Assembly (NCBI RefSeq): GCF_006489205.2
Contig: NZ_VFYR02000004.1
Location: 248,001-312,000 of the forward strand
Length of the DNA: 64,000 nt
DNA from: Brevibacterium sp. XM4083
GTDB taxonomy: Bacteria; Actinomycetota; Actinomycetes; Actinomycetales; Brevibacteriaceae
Reading direction: 5' to 3'
Shown: in pieces, positions 1-8,223 of the stretch
Layout: each line of letters starts with the position of its first letter
Numbering within the stretch: position 1 is the stretch's first letter
Made by a program: the position numbers and the translations under genes
The notes under the pieces: generated by a model
Seen by the model: the letters and a program-made list of their open reading frames with translations, nothing else
Told to the model about the DNA's origin: nothing
Databases searched by the model: none

Positions 1-1149
1 TGTTCTTCACGGGGCTGACACTCTTCGCGCTCGGCTCCCTGCTGGGGACATTCGCCGTCGCCGAATGGATGCTCATCGCAGGACGCGGCATCCAGGGACT
101 CGGGGGTGCGGCACTGGCTCCCTCGACCCTCGCACTGCTCACCGTCGGCTTCCGTGAGGGGTCGGACCGCAACCGCGCCCTGGGCATCTGGGGAGCCGCC
201 GGGTCGACCGGAATGGTCCTCGGATCCATCCTCGGCGGGGTGCTCACCGACGCCTGGGGGTGGCGGTCGGTGTTCGCGATCAACATTCCGCTCATCCTCG
301 TCATCGTCGTCCTCGCTGTGCGCGCGGTGCCGTCCGATACCGGCCACCCGAGCCTGCGGCGACTCGACGTTCCCGGGGCGATCCTCACGACCGCCTCGGC
401 GATCCTCATCGTCATGGGACTCACCTTCGCCGCCGAGGACGGATGGGCGACGGCACCGACGCTCAGCTGCCTCGGTGCCGGCTTCCTCGGACTCATCACC
501 CTGCTCATCGTTGAGCGCCGAACCGCGCAGCCCCTGCTCGATCCGGCGAAATTCCGCCACCGGCCCCTGGCCGCCGGCACTGCGTCGACGTTCCTCTTCA
601 TGGCCGGCTTCGGAGCGACCGCATACTTCCTCACGCTCTACTTCCAGGACACGCGCGGCCTCACCCCCCCTCGCCACGGGACTCGCCTTCGTCGTGCCCT
701 GCGTGGGCGTGCTCGTCGGAACGACTCTCGGCGGTCGCCTCGCGACCCGGACCGGCCTGCGGACCACGATGGTCACGGGGCAGGTGATCGGGCTGTTCGG
801 GGTCGCCGGCTTCGCCGCGCTCGTCGACGACGGTTCGCCGTGGCCGCTGGTGTTCGGCCTCGCCCTGCTGTTCAGCCTCGGCCAGGGTGTCGTGTTCACG
901 ACGATGTTCGCGACCGCGACGACGGGCATCGACGAGTCAGGGCAGGGATACGCCGGAGGCGTCGCGACGGCCGGTCAGCAGATCGGCGGGGCCATCGGAC
1001 TCGCCGTGCTCATCAACCTCACGACCGCAGCAGCAGGGCCGACGCTCACGGTCGCGATGACAGGGATCGCAGCGATCATCGTCCTCGGTCTCATCGTCGC
1101 GTTCGCCGTTCCCGGTCGCGCGGCTCTGAGGCGGCAGCACAGAGAATGA
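1..1149 (+). pseudogene. DHA2-type MFS drug transporter, 5'-truncated by window edge and frameshifted
   Basis: This is the C-terminal part of a major facilitator superfamily transporter of the 14-helix DHA2 drug:H+ antiporter type. The frame is already open at the window edge, so the start lies outside. The motif GRGIQGLGGAALAPS and the following GIWGAAGSTG and GWRSVFAINIP segments are typical of DHA2 proteins. The reading frame breaks at a run of seven C at 664-670. Upstream of it frame 3 is used (ending YFQDTRGLTP) and downstream frame 1 is used (LATGLAFVVPCVGV onward). Removing one C restores the expected continuous YFQDTRGLTPLATGLAF. The gene is therefore either a frameshifted pseudogene or carries a homopolymer sequencing error. 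The substrate is unknown. Confidence 0.8.
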
Positions 1150-1183
1150 GGCCCTGTCAGACCCGGATTTGGGCCAGCCGCGC

Positions 1184-1348
1184 TCAGTCGCGCCGGGCGC
1201 GCCGAACGGCGATGACGAGGGCGGCGATGAGCAGAAGGAAGCCCAGAGCCCACAGCCAGAGCGCAAACCCGGAACCGGCCGGCACTATCGCGGGGACGAA
1301 GCACAGACCGGCCAGCACCGGCAAGATCACCATCAGCACTCGGGTCAT
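1184..1348 (-). CDS. Small two-helix membrane protein, 54 aa
   Basis: This short gene begins with ATG preceded by a GAGGAG-type ribosome binding site six to ten bases upstream. The product is MTRVLMVILPVLAGLCFVPA, then a second hydrophobic stretch (ALWLWALGFLLLIAALVIAV), then a basic end RRARRD. It is expected to be a small inner-membrane hairpin protein. It converges on the MFS gene that ends at 1149. I do not recognise a family and assign no function. The good ribosome binding site, the two clean hydrophobic segments and the positive-inside tail make it more likely real than chance. Confidence 0.6.
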   Translation of the reverse strand: MTRVLMVILPVLAGLCFVPAIVPAGSGFALWLWALGFLLLIAALVIAVRRARRD

Positions 1349-1641
1349 GGATTCTCCTCTCCTCGTCGACGCTATCGAGCAACGTCGCCTGTGGTCAACA
1401 CGCCGGGGTACGGAGGCGGCTCGACGGTTGACGACACAGCATCAGCGAAGCGCAGTGGCCGAGACTGGCGCTAGCGCACAGCGGTGTGCTTCCCCGCGAG
1501 GTGGATCCGATTCGAGAAGCGCCGAAGAATCGAGCGGAATCCACCTCGCTGGGGCGCTCAGGCGCGCAGAGCGCGTCGAGCGATCGCGGAGCAGCAGGCC
1601 GACACGCGGTCCGGCAATGGTGCAGAATCCAGCACCGAAAC
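1349..1641. other. Intergenic region with imperfect inverted repeat
   Basis: About 290 bases without a convincing gene. The notable element is an imperfect inverted repeat at about 1492-1555. Its left arm reads CCCCGCGAGGTGGATCCG and its right arm, read on the other strand, CCCCAGCGAGGTGGATTCCG. The arms are separated by a short AT-richer centre. It resembles in core sequence the perfect palindromes at 42131-42181 and 59265-59314. I see no T-tract that would make it a classical terminator. Confidence 0.5.
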
Positions 1642-2244
1642 CTATGGGCGCTCGGCGATGAGCACGAGGAAGCCGCTGTCGGGCTCGAAGGGGTGGATCT
1701 CCCACGTCGAGAGCTTGAGGCTGACGATCATGCCCGTCGACTCGATGTCGGCGACGAAGTCGGCGAAGTCGTAGCCGCGTCCGGCCCCGAACCCGGCGAC
1801 GAAGCGCCCGCCGTGCTTGAGCGTCGACTTGATGTTGGCGAGAGTCTGGCGCCGCGATGCCGGGTCGAGGAAGGCGAGCACGTTGCCGGCGCACACAGTG
1901 ACGTCGATGTCCGTGATCCCGGCGGCCGCGAAGTCGAAGTCGGCGAGGTCGCCGGTGTGCCACTCGCCGCTCGGGAAGTCCTCCTCGGCGACAGCGATGA
2001 GGAACTCGTCGAGGTCGACGCCGTAGACCGTGTGCCCGGCGCCGAGGAGCAGACCGCCGACACGACCGGTGCCGCACCCGGCATCGAGGATGCGCCCGCC
2101 GCGGGGTGCCATCGCATCGACGAAGCGCGCCTCTCCCCCGATGTCATGGCCGGCGTCGACGAGATTGCGCCAGCGCTGGGCGTAGTTCGCCGAATGGTCG
2201 GGGTTGTTCGCGCGGATGCGGTTCCACTGGTGGTCGAAGCTCAT
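1642..2244 (-). CDS. Class I SAM-dependent methyltransferase
   Basis: A 200-aa Rossmann-fold methyltransferase. The glycine-rich SAM-binding motif I is ILDAGCGTGRVGGLLL, followed by the acidic motif VYGVDLDE that would hold the ribose hydroxyls. A later segment, VTVCAGNVLAFLDP, fits the region after strand 4. I chose the ATG giving MSFDHQWNRIRANNPDHSAN because upstream codons are low-complexity. It follows the XRE-cupin gene by four bases on the same strand, so the two are probably one operon. The substrate cannot be told from sequence. Confidence 0.85.
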   Translation of the reverse strand: MSFDHQWNRIRANNPDHSANYAQRWRNLVDAGHDIGGEARFVDAMAPRGGRILDAGCGTGRVGGLLLGAGHTVYGVDLDEFLIAVAEEDFPSGEWHTGDLADFDFAAAGITDIDVTVCAGNVLAFLDPASRRQTLANIKSTLKHGGRFVAGFGAGRGYDFADFVADIESTGMIVSLKLSTWEIHPFEPDSGFLVLIAERP

Positions 2245-2248
2245 GGGC

Positions 2249-2893
2249 TCAGTGTAGGCCCACGTGGATGCGCTCTCCTTCGGCAGAGAAGAGGGCGAGC
2301 ACCTCCGCCGCCGAGGTGGTCGCGCTGGCGATCCCATGCGGTTCCCGGGTGTCGAATTCGGCGGCCTCCCCCGTGGCCAGAGTGGTCACCGTGGCCCCGA
2401 GTCTGAGGTCGACGGTTCCGCTGAGCACGTAGAGCCATTCGTACCCGCCGTGCGCTCGCTGCGTGATCGGCTCCCCCGGCCGGTGCCCGGGCAGGACGAT
2501 CTTGACAGCCTCGACCGGCGCGTTCCGATTGGTCAATGGCAGGAACACCATCCCGTGGGCGCGGATCGGCGTCGGGCGGATCCGCGGGTCGCCCGTCGAC
2601 GGCGCTCCGACGAGGTCGTCGAGGGCGACCCGATAGATGCGGGCGAGCGCGATGAGCAGGTCGAGGGTGGGCCGCCGCCGTCCCGATTCGAGGCGGGAGA
2701 GCGTGCTCACGGACGCACCCATCTGCTCGGCCACCTCGGCGAGGGTCAGTCCCCGCGCGGTCCGGGTCTCCCGCAGCCGCGGGCCGATCGCTTCGAGCAA
2801 GGGGTCGAGCGCGTCACCGTCGGTGCCGTGAGACGAGCCGCCGGCGCCGTGCACATCGATTCTGCCGTGCGGGTCGCGGGGAGAACTGTCCAT
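2249..2893 (-). CDS. XRE-family regulator with C-terminal cupin domain
   Basis: A 214-aa transcription factor with two domains. A helix-turn-helix of the XRE/HTH_3 type lies at about residues 38-92 (RLRETRTARGLTLAEVAEQM, then SVSTLSRLESGRRRPTLDLL). A small cupin barrel follows at about 130-205, with HGGYEWLYVLSGTVDLRLG as the first cupin motif. Such XRE-cupin proteins are usually small-molecule-responsive local repressors. It is the first gene of a two-gene unit with the methyltransferase immediately downstream. The effector is unknown. Confidence 0.88.
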   Translation of the reverse strand: MDSSPRDPHGRIDVHGAGGSSHGTDGDALDPLLEAIGPRLRETRTARGLTLAEVAEQMGASVSTLSRLESGRRRPTLDLLIALARIYRVALDDLVGAPSTGDPRIRPTPIRAHGMVFLPLTNRNAPVEAVKIVLPGHRPGEPITQRAHGGYEWLYVLSGTVDLRLGATVTTLATGEAAEFDTREPHGIASATTSAAEVLALFSAEGERIHVGLH

Positions 2894-2960
2894 GGCTCCT
2901 CACTGTAGCGGTCACCCGGCAGCGGCCCGCCCGTTGCGCGGCGCGATCACTCCCGCCCGC

Positions 2961-3842
2961 TCATGCGAAGACCTCGGCGACCACCTCGGCGACGGCGGCC
3001 ACCGGCGCACTCGGGGCGGGGACGGTGAGGACGATGATGTCCCGACCGCCGGCCCCGGTGACGGGGTGGAGATCGACGCCCGGTCCGCCGAGGGACATCA
3101 TGATCGGGGTCGCGAGCGTGAGGCCGAGTCCGGTGCCGGCGAGCGCGAGGGCGACGGCGGTGTCGGTGACGATGTGGCTCTCCTTCGCCTGAATCCCCAT
3201 CGCCGAGGTGGCCAGCCGCATCGCCCGACCGAAGAGATCGGTCGCCGGCGGCAGGATCCAGTCCGCCTCGGCGAGCTCGCCCGGTGACGGCAGCGGCTGG
3301 CCGGCCGGAGTGACGACGCCGAAGTCCTCGGCGGCCACCGTCGTCCACGTCAGGCCGCGCATCGGCGGCAGCGGCACGGCCGGGTAGTCGATGCCGATGC
3401 CGAGGTCGATGGCGCCGTCGATGACGGCCGCCGACATCGTCTCGACGTCGACCTCCCGGGCGCGGACGACGATGTCGGGGTGGCGCTCGGCGAGCAGACG
3501 GACGATGAGCGGCAGTCCGCTGGTCGACGTCGACCCGAACACTCCGAGGGTGACGATCGCCTCGCGCTCGAAGTCGCGGCCGAGCATCGCAAGCTCCGCC
3601 TGCGCCTGGGCGGCGAGAATGCTGCGGGCGCGCGGGAGCAGGGTGCGACCGGCCTCGGTGAGCACGAGGGAGCGTCCGCGGCGGATGACGAGGTCGGAGC
3701 CGACGGTGCGCCGCAGTGCGCTCATGTGCTGGGAGACCGCTCCGATGCTGTAGCCCAGCGCTTCGGCGGCACGGGTCATCGAGCCGCGTTCGGCGACGAC
3801 GACGAACGTCTGCAGCTGCCCGAGCGTCCAGGTCATGGGCAC
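2961..3842 (-). CDS. LysR-family transcriptional regulator
   Basis: A 293-aa LysR regulator. The N-terminal winged helix-turn-helix is clear (LGQLQTFVVVAERGSMTRAA, then ALGYSIGAVSQHMSALRRTV), and the effector-binding fold follows from about residue 90. It is divergent from the FAD oxidoreductase and aldehyde dehydrogenase genes, so it is likely their activator and self-regulator, as is common for LysR proteins. The shared intergenic region contains the inverted repeat TTTAAGGA-N33-TCCTTAAA. A start two codons downstream (MTWTLG) is also possible. Confidence 0.9.
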   Translation of the reverse strand: MPMTWTLGQLQTFVVVAERGSMTRAAEALGYSIGAVSQHMSALRRTVGSDLVIRRGRSLVLTEAGRTLLPRARSILAAQAQAELAMLGRDFEREAIVTLGVFGSTSTSGLPLIVRLLAERHPDIVVRAREVDVETMSAAVIDGAIDLGIGIDYPAVPLPPMRGLTWTTVAAEDFGVVTPAGQPLPSPGELAEADWILPPATDLFGRAMRLATSAMGIQAKESHIVTDTAVALALAGTGLGLTLATPIMMSLGGPGVDLHPVTGAGGRDIIVLTVPAPSAPVAAVAEVVAEVFA

Positions 3843-3853
3843 AGACTAGCGGT

Positions 3854-3902
3854 TTTAAGGAATCGTGAAAACAGTCTTCACAGACTCGGCCTTGTCCTTA
3901 AA
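3854..3902. promoter_or_regulatory. Inverted repeat in LysR/oxidoreductase divergent promoter
   Basis: An exact 8-bp inverted repeat, TTTAAGGA at 3854-3861 and TCCTTAAA at 3895-3902, spans 33 bases in the divergent promoter region. It is unusually AT-rich for its surroundings. Position and symmetry fit a binding site for the adjacent LysR protein or overlapping promoter elements. The assignment is inferred from location only. Confidence 0.4.
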
Positions 3903-3969
3903 TGTGTTCGGTCGCACAATGGTGGACAAGCCGACAACGGTGTCGGCCCCGAACCAGCTGAGGTGCAGT

Positions 3970-5121
3970 GTGAACGCAGATGTGGTCATCATCGGCGGCG
4001 GCGTCATGGGCGCGTCGATCGCCTTCAACCTCGCCGCCGCGGGGGCAGGGAGCATCGTCCTCGTCGAACGCGATGTCCCGGGCTCCGGGTCGACGTCGAA
4101 GGCCGCTGGCGGGGTGCGCTGTCAGTTCTCCGACGAGGTGAATATCGCCCTGTCCGTGCGCAGCCTCGAGATCCTCCGCGACTTCGAATCGCGCTTCGGC
4201 ATCGACATCGACCTCGTCTCCAACGGCTACCTCTTCCTCCTCGACTCCCCCGAGGCGGCGAGGACGTTCGCCGGCAACGTCGACCTCCAGCGGTCACTCG
4301 GTCTCGACTCGCAGATGCTCACCGTCGCCGAGGTCGCAGCCCTCGCCCCCTACGTCGACACGGCGGGTCTCGTCGCCGGGGCGTTCAATCCCGGTGACGG
4401 GCACTGCACTCCCGAATCCGTCGTTGCCGGCTACATCAGCGCCGCCCGTGACCGCGGCGTCACCGTGCTCACATCCTGCGAGGTCACCGGCATCCTCACG
4501 AAGGGCGCGGCCGGGAAGCGGACGATCACCTCGGTGGAGACGACGGCGGGCCCGATCACGTGCTCACAGGTCGTCTGCGCGGCCGGTGCCTGGTCGGGAC
4601 TGATCGGCGAGATGGCCGGCGTCGACCTCCCCGTCACCCCGCTGCGACGCGAGATCATGGTGAGCGAACCGGTGGCGTTCGACACCTCCGCAATGCCGTT
4701 CACCATCGACTTCGCCACCAGCTACTACGTCCACCCCGAAGGCCCCGGCCTCCTCTTCGGCTGCCCCGATGCCGAGGACCGGTGGGGGTTCGACGACCGC
4801 CGCGACCCGGAGTGGCTGTTCCGGCTCTCCGAGCTCATCGACCGGCGCACCCCGAGCCTCGCCGACGTCGACATCCGACGCGGCTGGGCGGGCCTCTACG
4901 AGATGACCCCCGACCACAATGCGCTCATCGGGCAGGCCCGCGAACTCGAGGGCTTCACCTACGCGTGCGGGTTCTCCGGCCACGGGTTCCTCATGGGTCC
5001 GGCCGTCGGCGAGGTCGTCGCCGACCTCCTCACCGGCCGCACCCCGTTCGTCGACGTCTCCCCGCTCGACAAGGACCGCTTCTCCCTTTCGGGACTGCGC
5101 AAGGAGCTCAACATCGTGTGA
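3970..5121 (+). CDS. FAD-dependent amine/amino-acid oxidoreductase (DAO family), possible pipecolate oxidase
   Basis: A D-amino-acid-oxidase/sarcosine-oxidase-beta fold enzyme of 383 aa. The N-terminal dinucleotide-binding motif is DVVIIGGGVMGASIAFNLAA, followed by VLVERDVPGSGSTSKAAGGV. The C-terminal FAD contact is CGFSGHGFLMGPAVGE. I chose the GTG at 3970 because AGG lies six bases upstream and the FAD motif starts right after it. An upstream GTG at 3865 would add an odd N-terminus. It is followed by an ALDH7-type dehydrogenase, so it may oxidise pipecolate or a related cyclic imino acid, like Pseudomonas AmaA. That substrate is inference; sarcosine-like substrates remain possible. Confidence 0.85.
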   Translation: MNADVVIIGGGVMGASIAFNLAAAGAGSIVLVERDVPGSGSTSKAAGGVRCQFSDEVNIALSVRSLEILRDFESRFGIDIDLVSNGYLFLLDSPEAARTFAGNVDLQRSLGLDSQMLTVAEVAALAPYVDTAGLVAGAFNPGDGHCTPESVVAGYISAARDRGVTVLTSCEVTGILTKGAAGKRTITSVETTAGPITCSQVVCAAGAWSGLIGEMAGVDLPVTPLRREIMVSEPVAFDTSAMPFTIDFATSYYVHPEGPGLLFGCPDAEDRWGFDDRRDPEWLFRLSELIDRRTPSLADVDIRRGWAGLYEMTPDHNALIGQARELEGFTYACGFSGHGFLMGPAVGEVVADLLTGRTPFVDVSPLDKDRFSLSGLRKELNIV

Positions 5122-5208
5122 CCATGACTCCCCTCCCTCCCACTTCGATGCCTGCACCCTAGCCACCGCCACTGACACAAACCCGCCTGAGACACAGTGA
5201 GGACCATG

Positions 5209-6765
5209 ATGACCACGACCTCCACCCCCACCGCTCTTCCCACCGATCACACCGTCGCCGCCCTCCTCGACGAGGGGCTGCGCGCCTGCGGCGTCGGCGC
5301 CGCCGTGCTCACCGCCGACACCGCGACCGGGCAGACGCTGACTGCCCGCTCCCCGATCACCGGGCAGGTGCTCGCGACGATCCCCGCCGACTCCCCGCAG
5401 ACCGCCGCGGCGAAGATCGGGCAGGCGGCAACCGCCTTCGAGAGCTGGCGGGACGTTCCCGCTCCCGTCCGCGGCCGGCTCGTCAGCCGCTGGGGTCAGC
5501 TGCTTGCCGAGCACAAGGAGGAGCTTGCGAAGATCGTCACCGTCGAGGCCGGCAAGACCCCGTCCGAGGCCGCCGGCGAGGTCCAGGAGATGATCGACAT
5601 CTGCGAGTTCGCGCTCGGCCAGTCCCGGCAGCTGTGGGGCAAGACGATGCCGAGCGAACGTCCCGGTCACCGACTCATGGAGACGTGGCATCCGCTCGGA
5701 GTCGTCGGAGTGATCTCCGCATTCAACTTCCCCGTCGCCGTGTACTCGTGGAACACCGCCCTCGCGCTCGTCGCCGGAGACGCCGTGGTGTGGAAGCCCT
5801 CGGAGAACGCCGTGCTCGCTGCCCTCGGCGCCCAGTCGCTGCTGGCCCGGGCCGCCGCCGAGGTGGGGGCACCGGAGGGTCTCGTGCCCGTCCTCGTCGG
5901 CGGTCGCGGCATCGGCGACGCCATGGTCCGCGACGACCGAGTGGCGTTGGTCTCTGCCACGGGGTCGGTGCGGATGGGCCGTGAGGTCGGTCCGGTCGTC
6001 GCCGAGCGCTTCGGACGGGTCCTGCTCGAACTCGGCGGCAACAATGCCGCGATCGTCACCCCGAGCGCGGACATCGACCTGGCGCTGCGCGGGGTCGTCT
6101 TCGCCGCCGCGGGCACCGCCGGGCAGCGGTGCACGACCCTGCGCCGCCTCATCGTCCATGAGTCGATCGCCGAGGAGTTCGTCGAGCGGATCGTCGCCGC
6201 GTACGCGACCCTGAGCATCGGTTCACCCACGGACGACGGGGTGCTCGTCGGGCCGCTCATCAACTCAGGCGCGTTCGAGGCGATGCAGTCGGCGCTGGCC
6301 CGGGCACAGGCCGAAGGGGGAACCGTGCTCACCGGCGGCGGACGCGTGTTCGCCGAGGAGCGACCCGACGCCCACTACGTCGAGCCTGCGCTCGTGCGGA
6401 TGCCCGGCCAGACCTCGGTGATGGAATCGGAGACCTTCGCCCCGATCCTCTACGTCGTCACCTACTCCGACCTCGACGAGGCGATCGCCCTCCACAACGG
6501 GGTGCCGCAAGGGCTGTCCTCGGCGATCTTCACCTCCGACCTCGCCGAGGCGGAGACCTTCCTCTCCCGCTCCGACTGCGGCATCGCCAACGTCAATATC
6601 GGCACCTCGGGGGCGGAGATCGGCGGGGCGTTCGGCGGTGAGAAGGAGACCGGCGGCGGTCGCGAATCGGGGTCGGAGTCGTGGAAGGCCTACATGCGGC
6701 AGGCGACGAACACGATCAACTACTCCGGCGAACTGCCTCTGGCCCAGGGCGTGGAGTTCCTCTGA
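5209..6765 (+). CDS. amaB: ALDH7-type aldehyde dehydrogenase, probable piperideine-6-carboxylate dehydrogenase
   Basis: An aldehyde dehydrogenase of 518 aa that resembles the ALDH7/AmaB subfamily, which oxidises alpha-aminoadipate semialdehyde (in equilibrium with piperideine-6-carboxylate) to alpha-aminoadipate. Visible signatures are GVVGVISAFNFPVAVYSWN, the glutamate motif LLELGGNNA, the catalytic cysteine near residue 308 in GTAGQRCTTLRR, and NIGTSGAEIGGAFGGEKETG near the end. GAGG lies six bases before the ATG at 5209; GTG at 5197 and ATG at 5206 are alternatives. It follows the FAD oxidoreductase and probably shares its promoter and LysR control. The pathway (lysine via pipecolate) is inferred from this pairing. 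Confidence 0.85.
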   Translation: MTTTSTPTALPTDHTVAALLDEGLRACGVGAAVLTADTATGQTLTARSPITGQVLATIPADSPQTAAAKIGQAATAFESWRDVPAPVRGRLVSRWGQLLAEHKEELAKIVTVEAGKTPSEAAGEVQEMIDICEFALGQSRQLWGKTMPSERPGHRLMETWHPLGVVGVISAFNFPVAVYSWNTALALVAGDAVVWKPSENAVLAALGAQSLLARAAAEVGAPEGLVPVLVGGRGIGDAMVRDDRVALVSATGSVRMGREVGPVVAERFGRVLLELGGNNAAIVTPSADIDLALRGVVFAAAGTAGQRCTTLRRLIVHESIAEEFVERIVAAYATLSIGSPTDDGVLVGPLINSGAFEAMQSALARAQAEGGTVLTGGGRVFAEERPDAHYVEPALVRMPGQTSVMESETFAPILYVVTYSDLDEAIALHNGVPQGLSSAIFTSDLAEAETFLSRSDCGIANVNIGTSGAEIGGAFGGEKETGGGRESGSESWKAYMRQATNTINYSGELPLAQGVEFL

Positions 6766-6791
6766 GGCGACAGCCGACGGTCACCGGCCTC

Positions 6792-7100
6792 TCACCGCTG
6801 TGCGATGAGCTCCTCGATGGCCCTCCTGCGCCGGGCGAGATCGGCCGATTCGGTCTCGATCCGGGCGACGTTCTCCCGGATCCGGGCCGCCACCTGCGGG
6901 CACATGCCGATCGGCAGATCCGGATCATCACCGAGGCACGGCAGCATCACCGTGATCGTGTCGAGGTTGAACCCGGCGCCGAGCAGCCGGCGGATTCGCG
7001 CAACCGTTCCGACCGCCTCGGCGCCGTATTCGCGATACCCTGTCGGCGTGCGCGATGAGACCAGCAGACCTCTGTCCTCGTAGTGCCGGATCGAGCGTCG
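6792..7100 (-). pseudogene. MerR-family regulator remnant lacking the N-terminal HTH
   Basis: Reading leftward from about 7100 the frame encodes RRSIRHYEDRGLLVSSRTPTG, then YREYGAEAVGTVARIRRLLG and a C-terminal dimerisation part ending in RRRRAIEELIAQR and a stop at 6792. RxIRHYEDRGLL and TGYREY are hallmark MerR motifs, but the first helix and most of the recognition helix before them are missing. The upstream codons run into an in-frame TGA at about 7145 with no ATG, GTG or TTG in between. The gene therefore has no start and is a decayed remnant. It abuts a transporter remnant of opposite orientation. Confidence 0.75.
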
Positions 7101-7315
7101 TGCGCCTCGGCGGAGTCGAGGCCACGGTGCTCTACGCCGTCTACGTCATCGCCTTCCAGGCCGGCATCGTCGCGGGAACCTGGGCCGGCGGAGTCAGCCT
7201 CGGCGAAGGCTCTCTTCCTCCGCCGCTCTGCCTGGGACTCGCGGTGCTCACCCTGCCGCTCATCCTCGCCACGACACGGCCTTCGCGATCGAGCAGGAGG
7301 GCGCCGGTGACCTGA
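7101..7315 (+). pseudogene. C-terminal remnant of an MFS-type transporter
   Basis: The frame that ends at 7315 encodes VLYAVYVIAFQAGIVAGTWA, then GGVSLGEGSLPPPLCLGLAV and LTLPLILATTRPSRSSRR. This looks like the last two helices and basic tail of an MFS arabinose-efflux-type transporter. No N-terminal part exists upstream, where the sequence turns directly into the MerR remnant on the other strand. MerR genes are often divergent from the transporters they control, so the simplest reading is one deletion that removed the 5' ends of both genes. The family call rests on a short piece. Confidence 0.5.
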
Positions 7316-7388
7316 CACCCAGGAGGGCAGCCGGCTGACGCGGGGAACTAGACTGGCCGGTGAACCCAGACCCCAGAGGAGAGCACCC

Positions 7389-8156
7389 GTGATTGAGCTG
7401 AAGACACCCGCCGAGATCGACAAGATGGCGGTGACCGGTCGCTTCGTGGCGAACACGCTGGCCGAACTGTCTCAGACCGCCGAACCCGGCATGAACCTCA
7501 TGCACCTGGAGAAGCGGGCACGCACGCTCATCGAGCAGGCCGGAGCGAAGTCCTGCTACTGGGACTACGCTCCCTCGTTCGGTTCGGGTCCCTTCCGCAA
7601 CGTCATCTGCCTCTCCGTCAACGACGGCGTCCTCCACGGCAAACCCCACGACTACGTCCTGGCCGACGGCGACCTCCTCACCCTCGACTTCGCGGTGTCC
7701 ATCGACGGCTGGGTCGCCGACGCCGCCCGCTCCGTCATCGTCGGCACCGGCACCGAGGAGGACCAGCGCCTCATCGACTCGACGTGGGCCGGCCTCGAGG
7801 CGGGGATCGGGGCCGCGCAGGCCGGCAACCGCCTCGGCGACATCTCCCAGGCGATCGGCGACATCGCCGATGCCCAGCGCATCCCGGTCAACCTCGATTT
7901 CGGCGGTCACGGGCTCGGGCACACGATGCACGAGGACCCCCACGTCGCCAACCGCGGCAAGGGCGGGCGCGGCATGGTGCTCAAGCCGGGCCTGACCCTG
8001 GCGATCGAACCGTGGTGGTCGTTCACGTCGAAGAAGCTCACAGTCGACCAGGACGGGTGGACCCTGCGGGTGGCCGACGGCTCGAACGGTGCCCATTCGG
8101 AGAACACGATCGCCATCACCGAGGACGGTCCCCGGGTACTGACCGTCGCCGACTGA
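7389..8156 (+). CDS. map: Methionine aminopeptidase, type I
   Basis: A 255-aa cytosolic metalloenzyme that removes the initiator methionine from nascent proteins. The metal ligands are visible in order: two aspartates in LTLDFAVSIDGWVADAARS, the histidine in GGHGLGHTMHEDP, and glutamates in LAIEPW and HSENTIAIT. Length and motif order fit type Ia enzymes without a linker extension. The GTG start at 7389 is preceded by a strong GAGGAGAG ribosome binding site. It is monocistronic here, followed by a short repeat and radA. Peptide deformylase, which acts just before it, is encoded at 53961. Confidence 0.95.
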   Translation: MIELKTPAEIDKMAVTGRFVANTLAELSQTAEPGMNLMHLEKRARTLIEQAGAKSCYWDYAPSFGSGPFRNVICLSVNDGVLHGKPHDYVLADGDLLTLDFAVSIDGWVADAARSVIVGTGTEEDQRLIDSTWAGLEAGIGAAQAGNRLGDISQAIGDIADAQRIPVNLDFGGHGLGHTMHEDPHVANRGKGGRGMVLKPGLTLAIEPWWSFTSKKLTVDQDGWTLRVADGSNGAHSENTIAITEDGPRVLTVAD

Positions 8157-8170
8157 GGTCTGGCCCCGGA

Positions 8171-8210
8171 CGTCGTGTCCGTGGCGCACGCGTCATGTCC
8201 GTGGCGCATG
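8171..8210. repeat. 20-bp tandem repeat, two copies
   Basis: Two adjacent 20-bp copies, CGTCGTGTCCGTGGCGCACG and CGTCATGTCCGTGGCGCATG, differ at two positions. They lie between map and radA, just upstream of the radA start. Their core TGTCCGTGGCGCA resembles the core of the 31-bp tandem repeats at 14326-14449. I see no coding or hairpin explanation. Confidence 0.7.
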
Positions 8211-8223
8211 CCAGACTTGCCGT

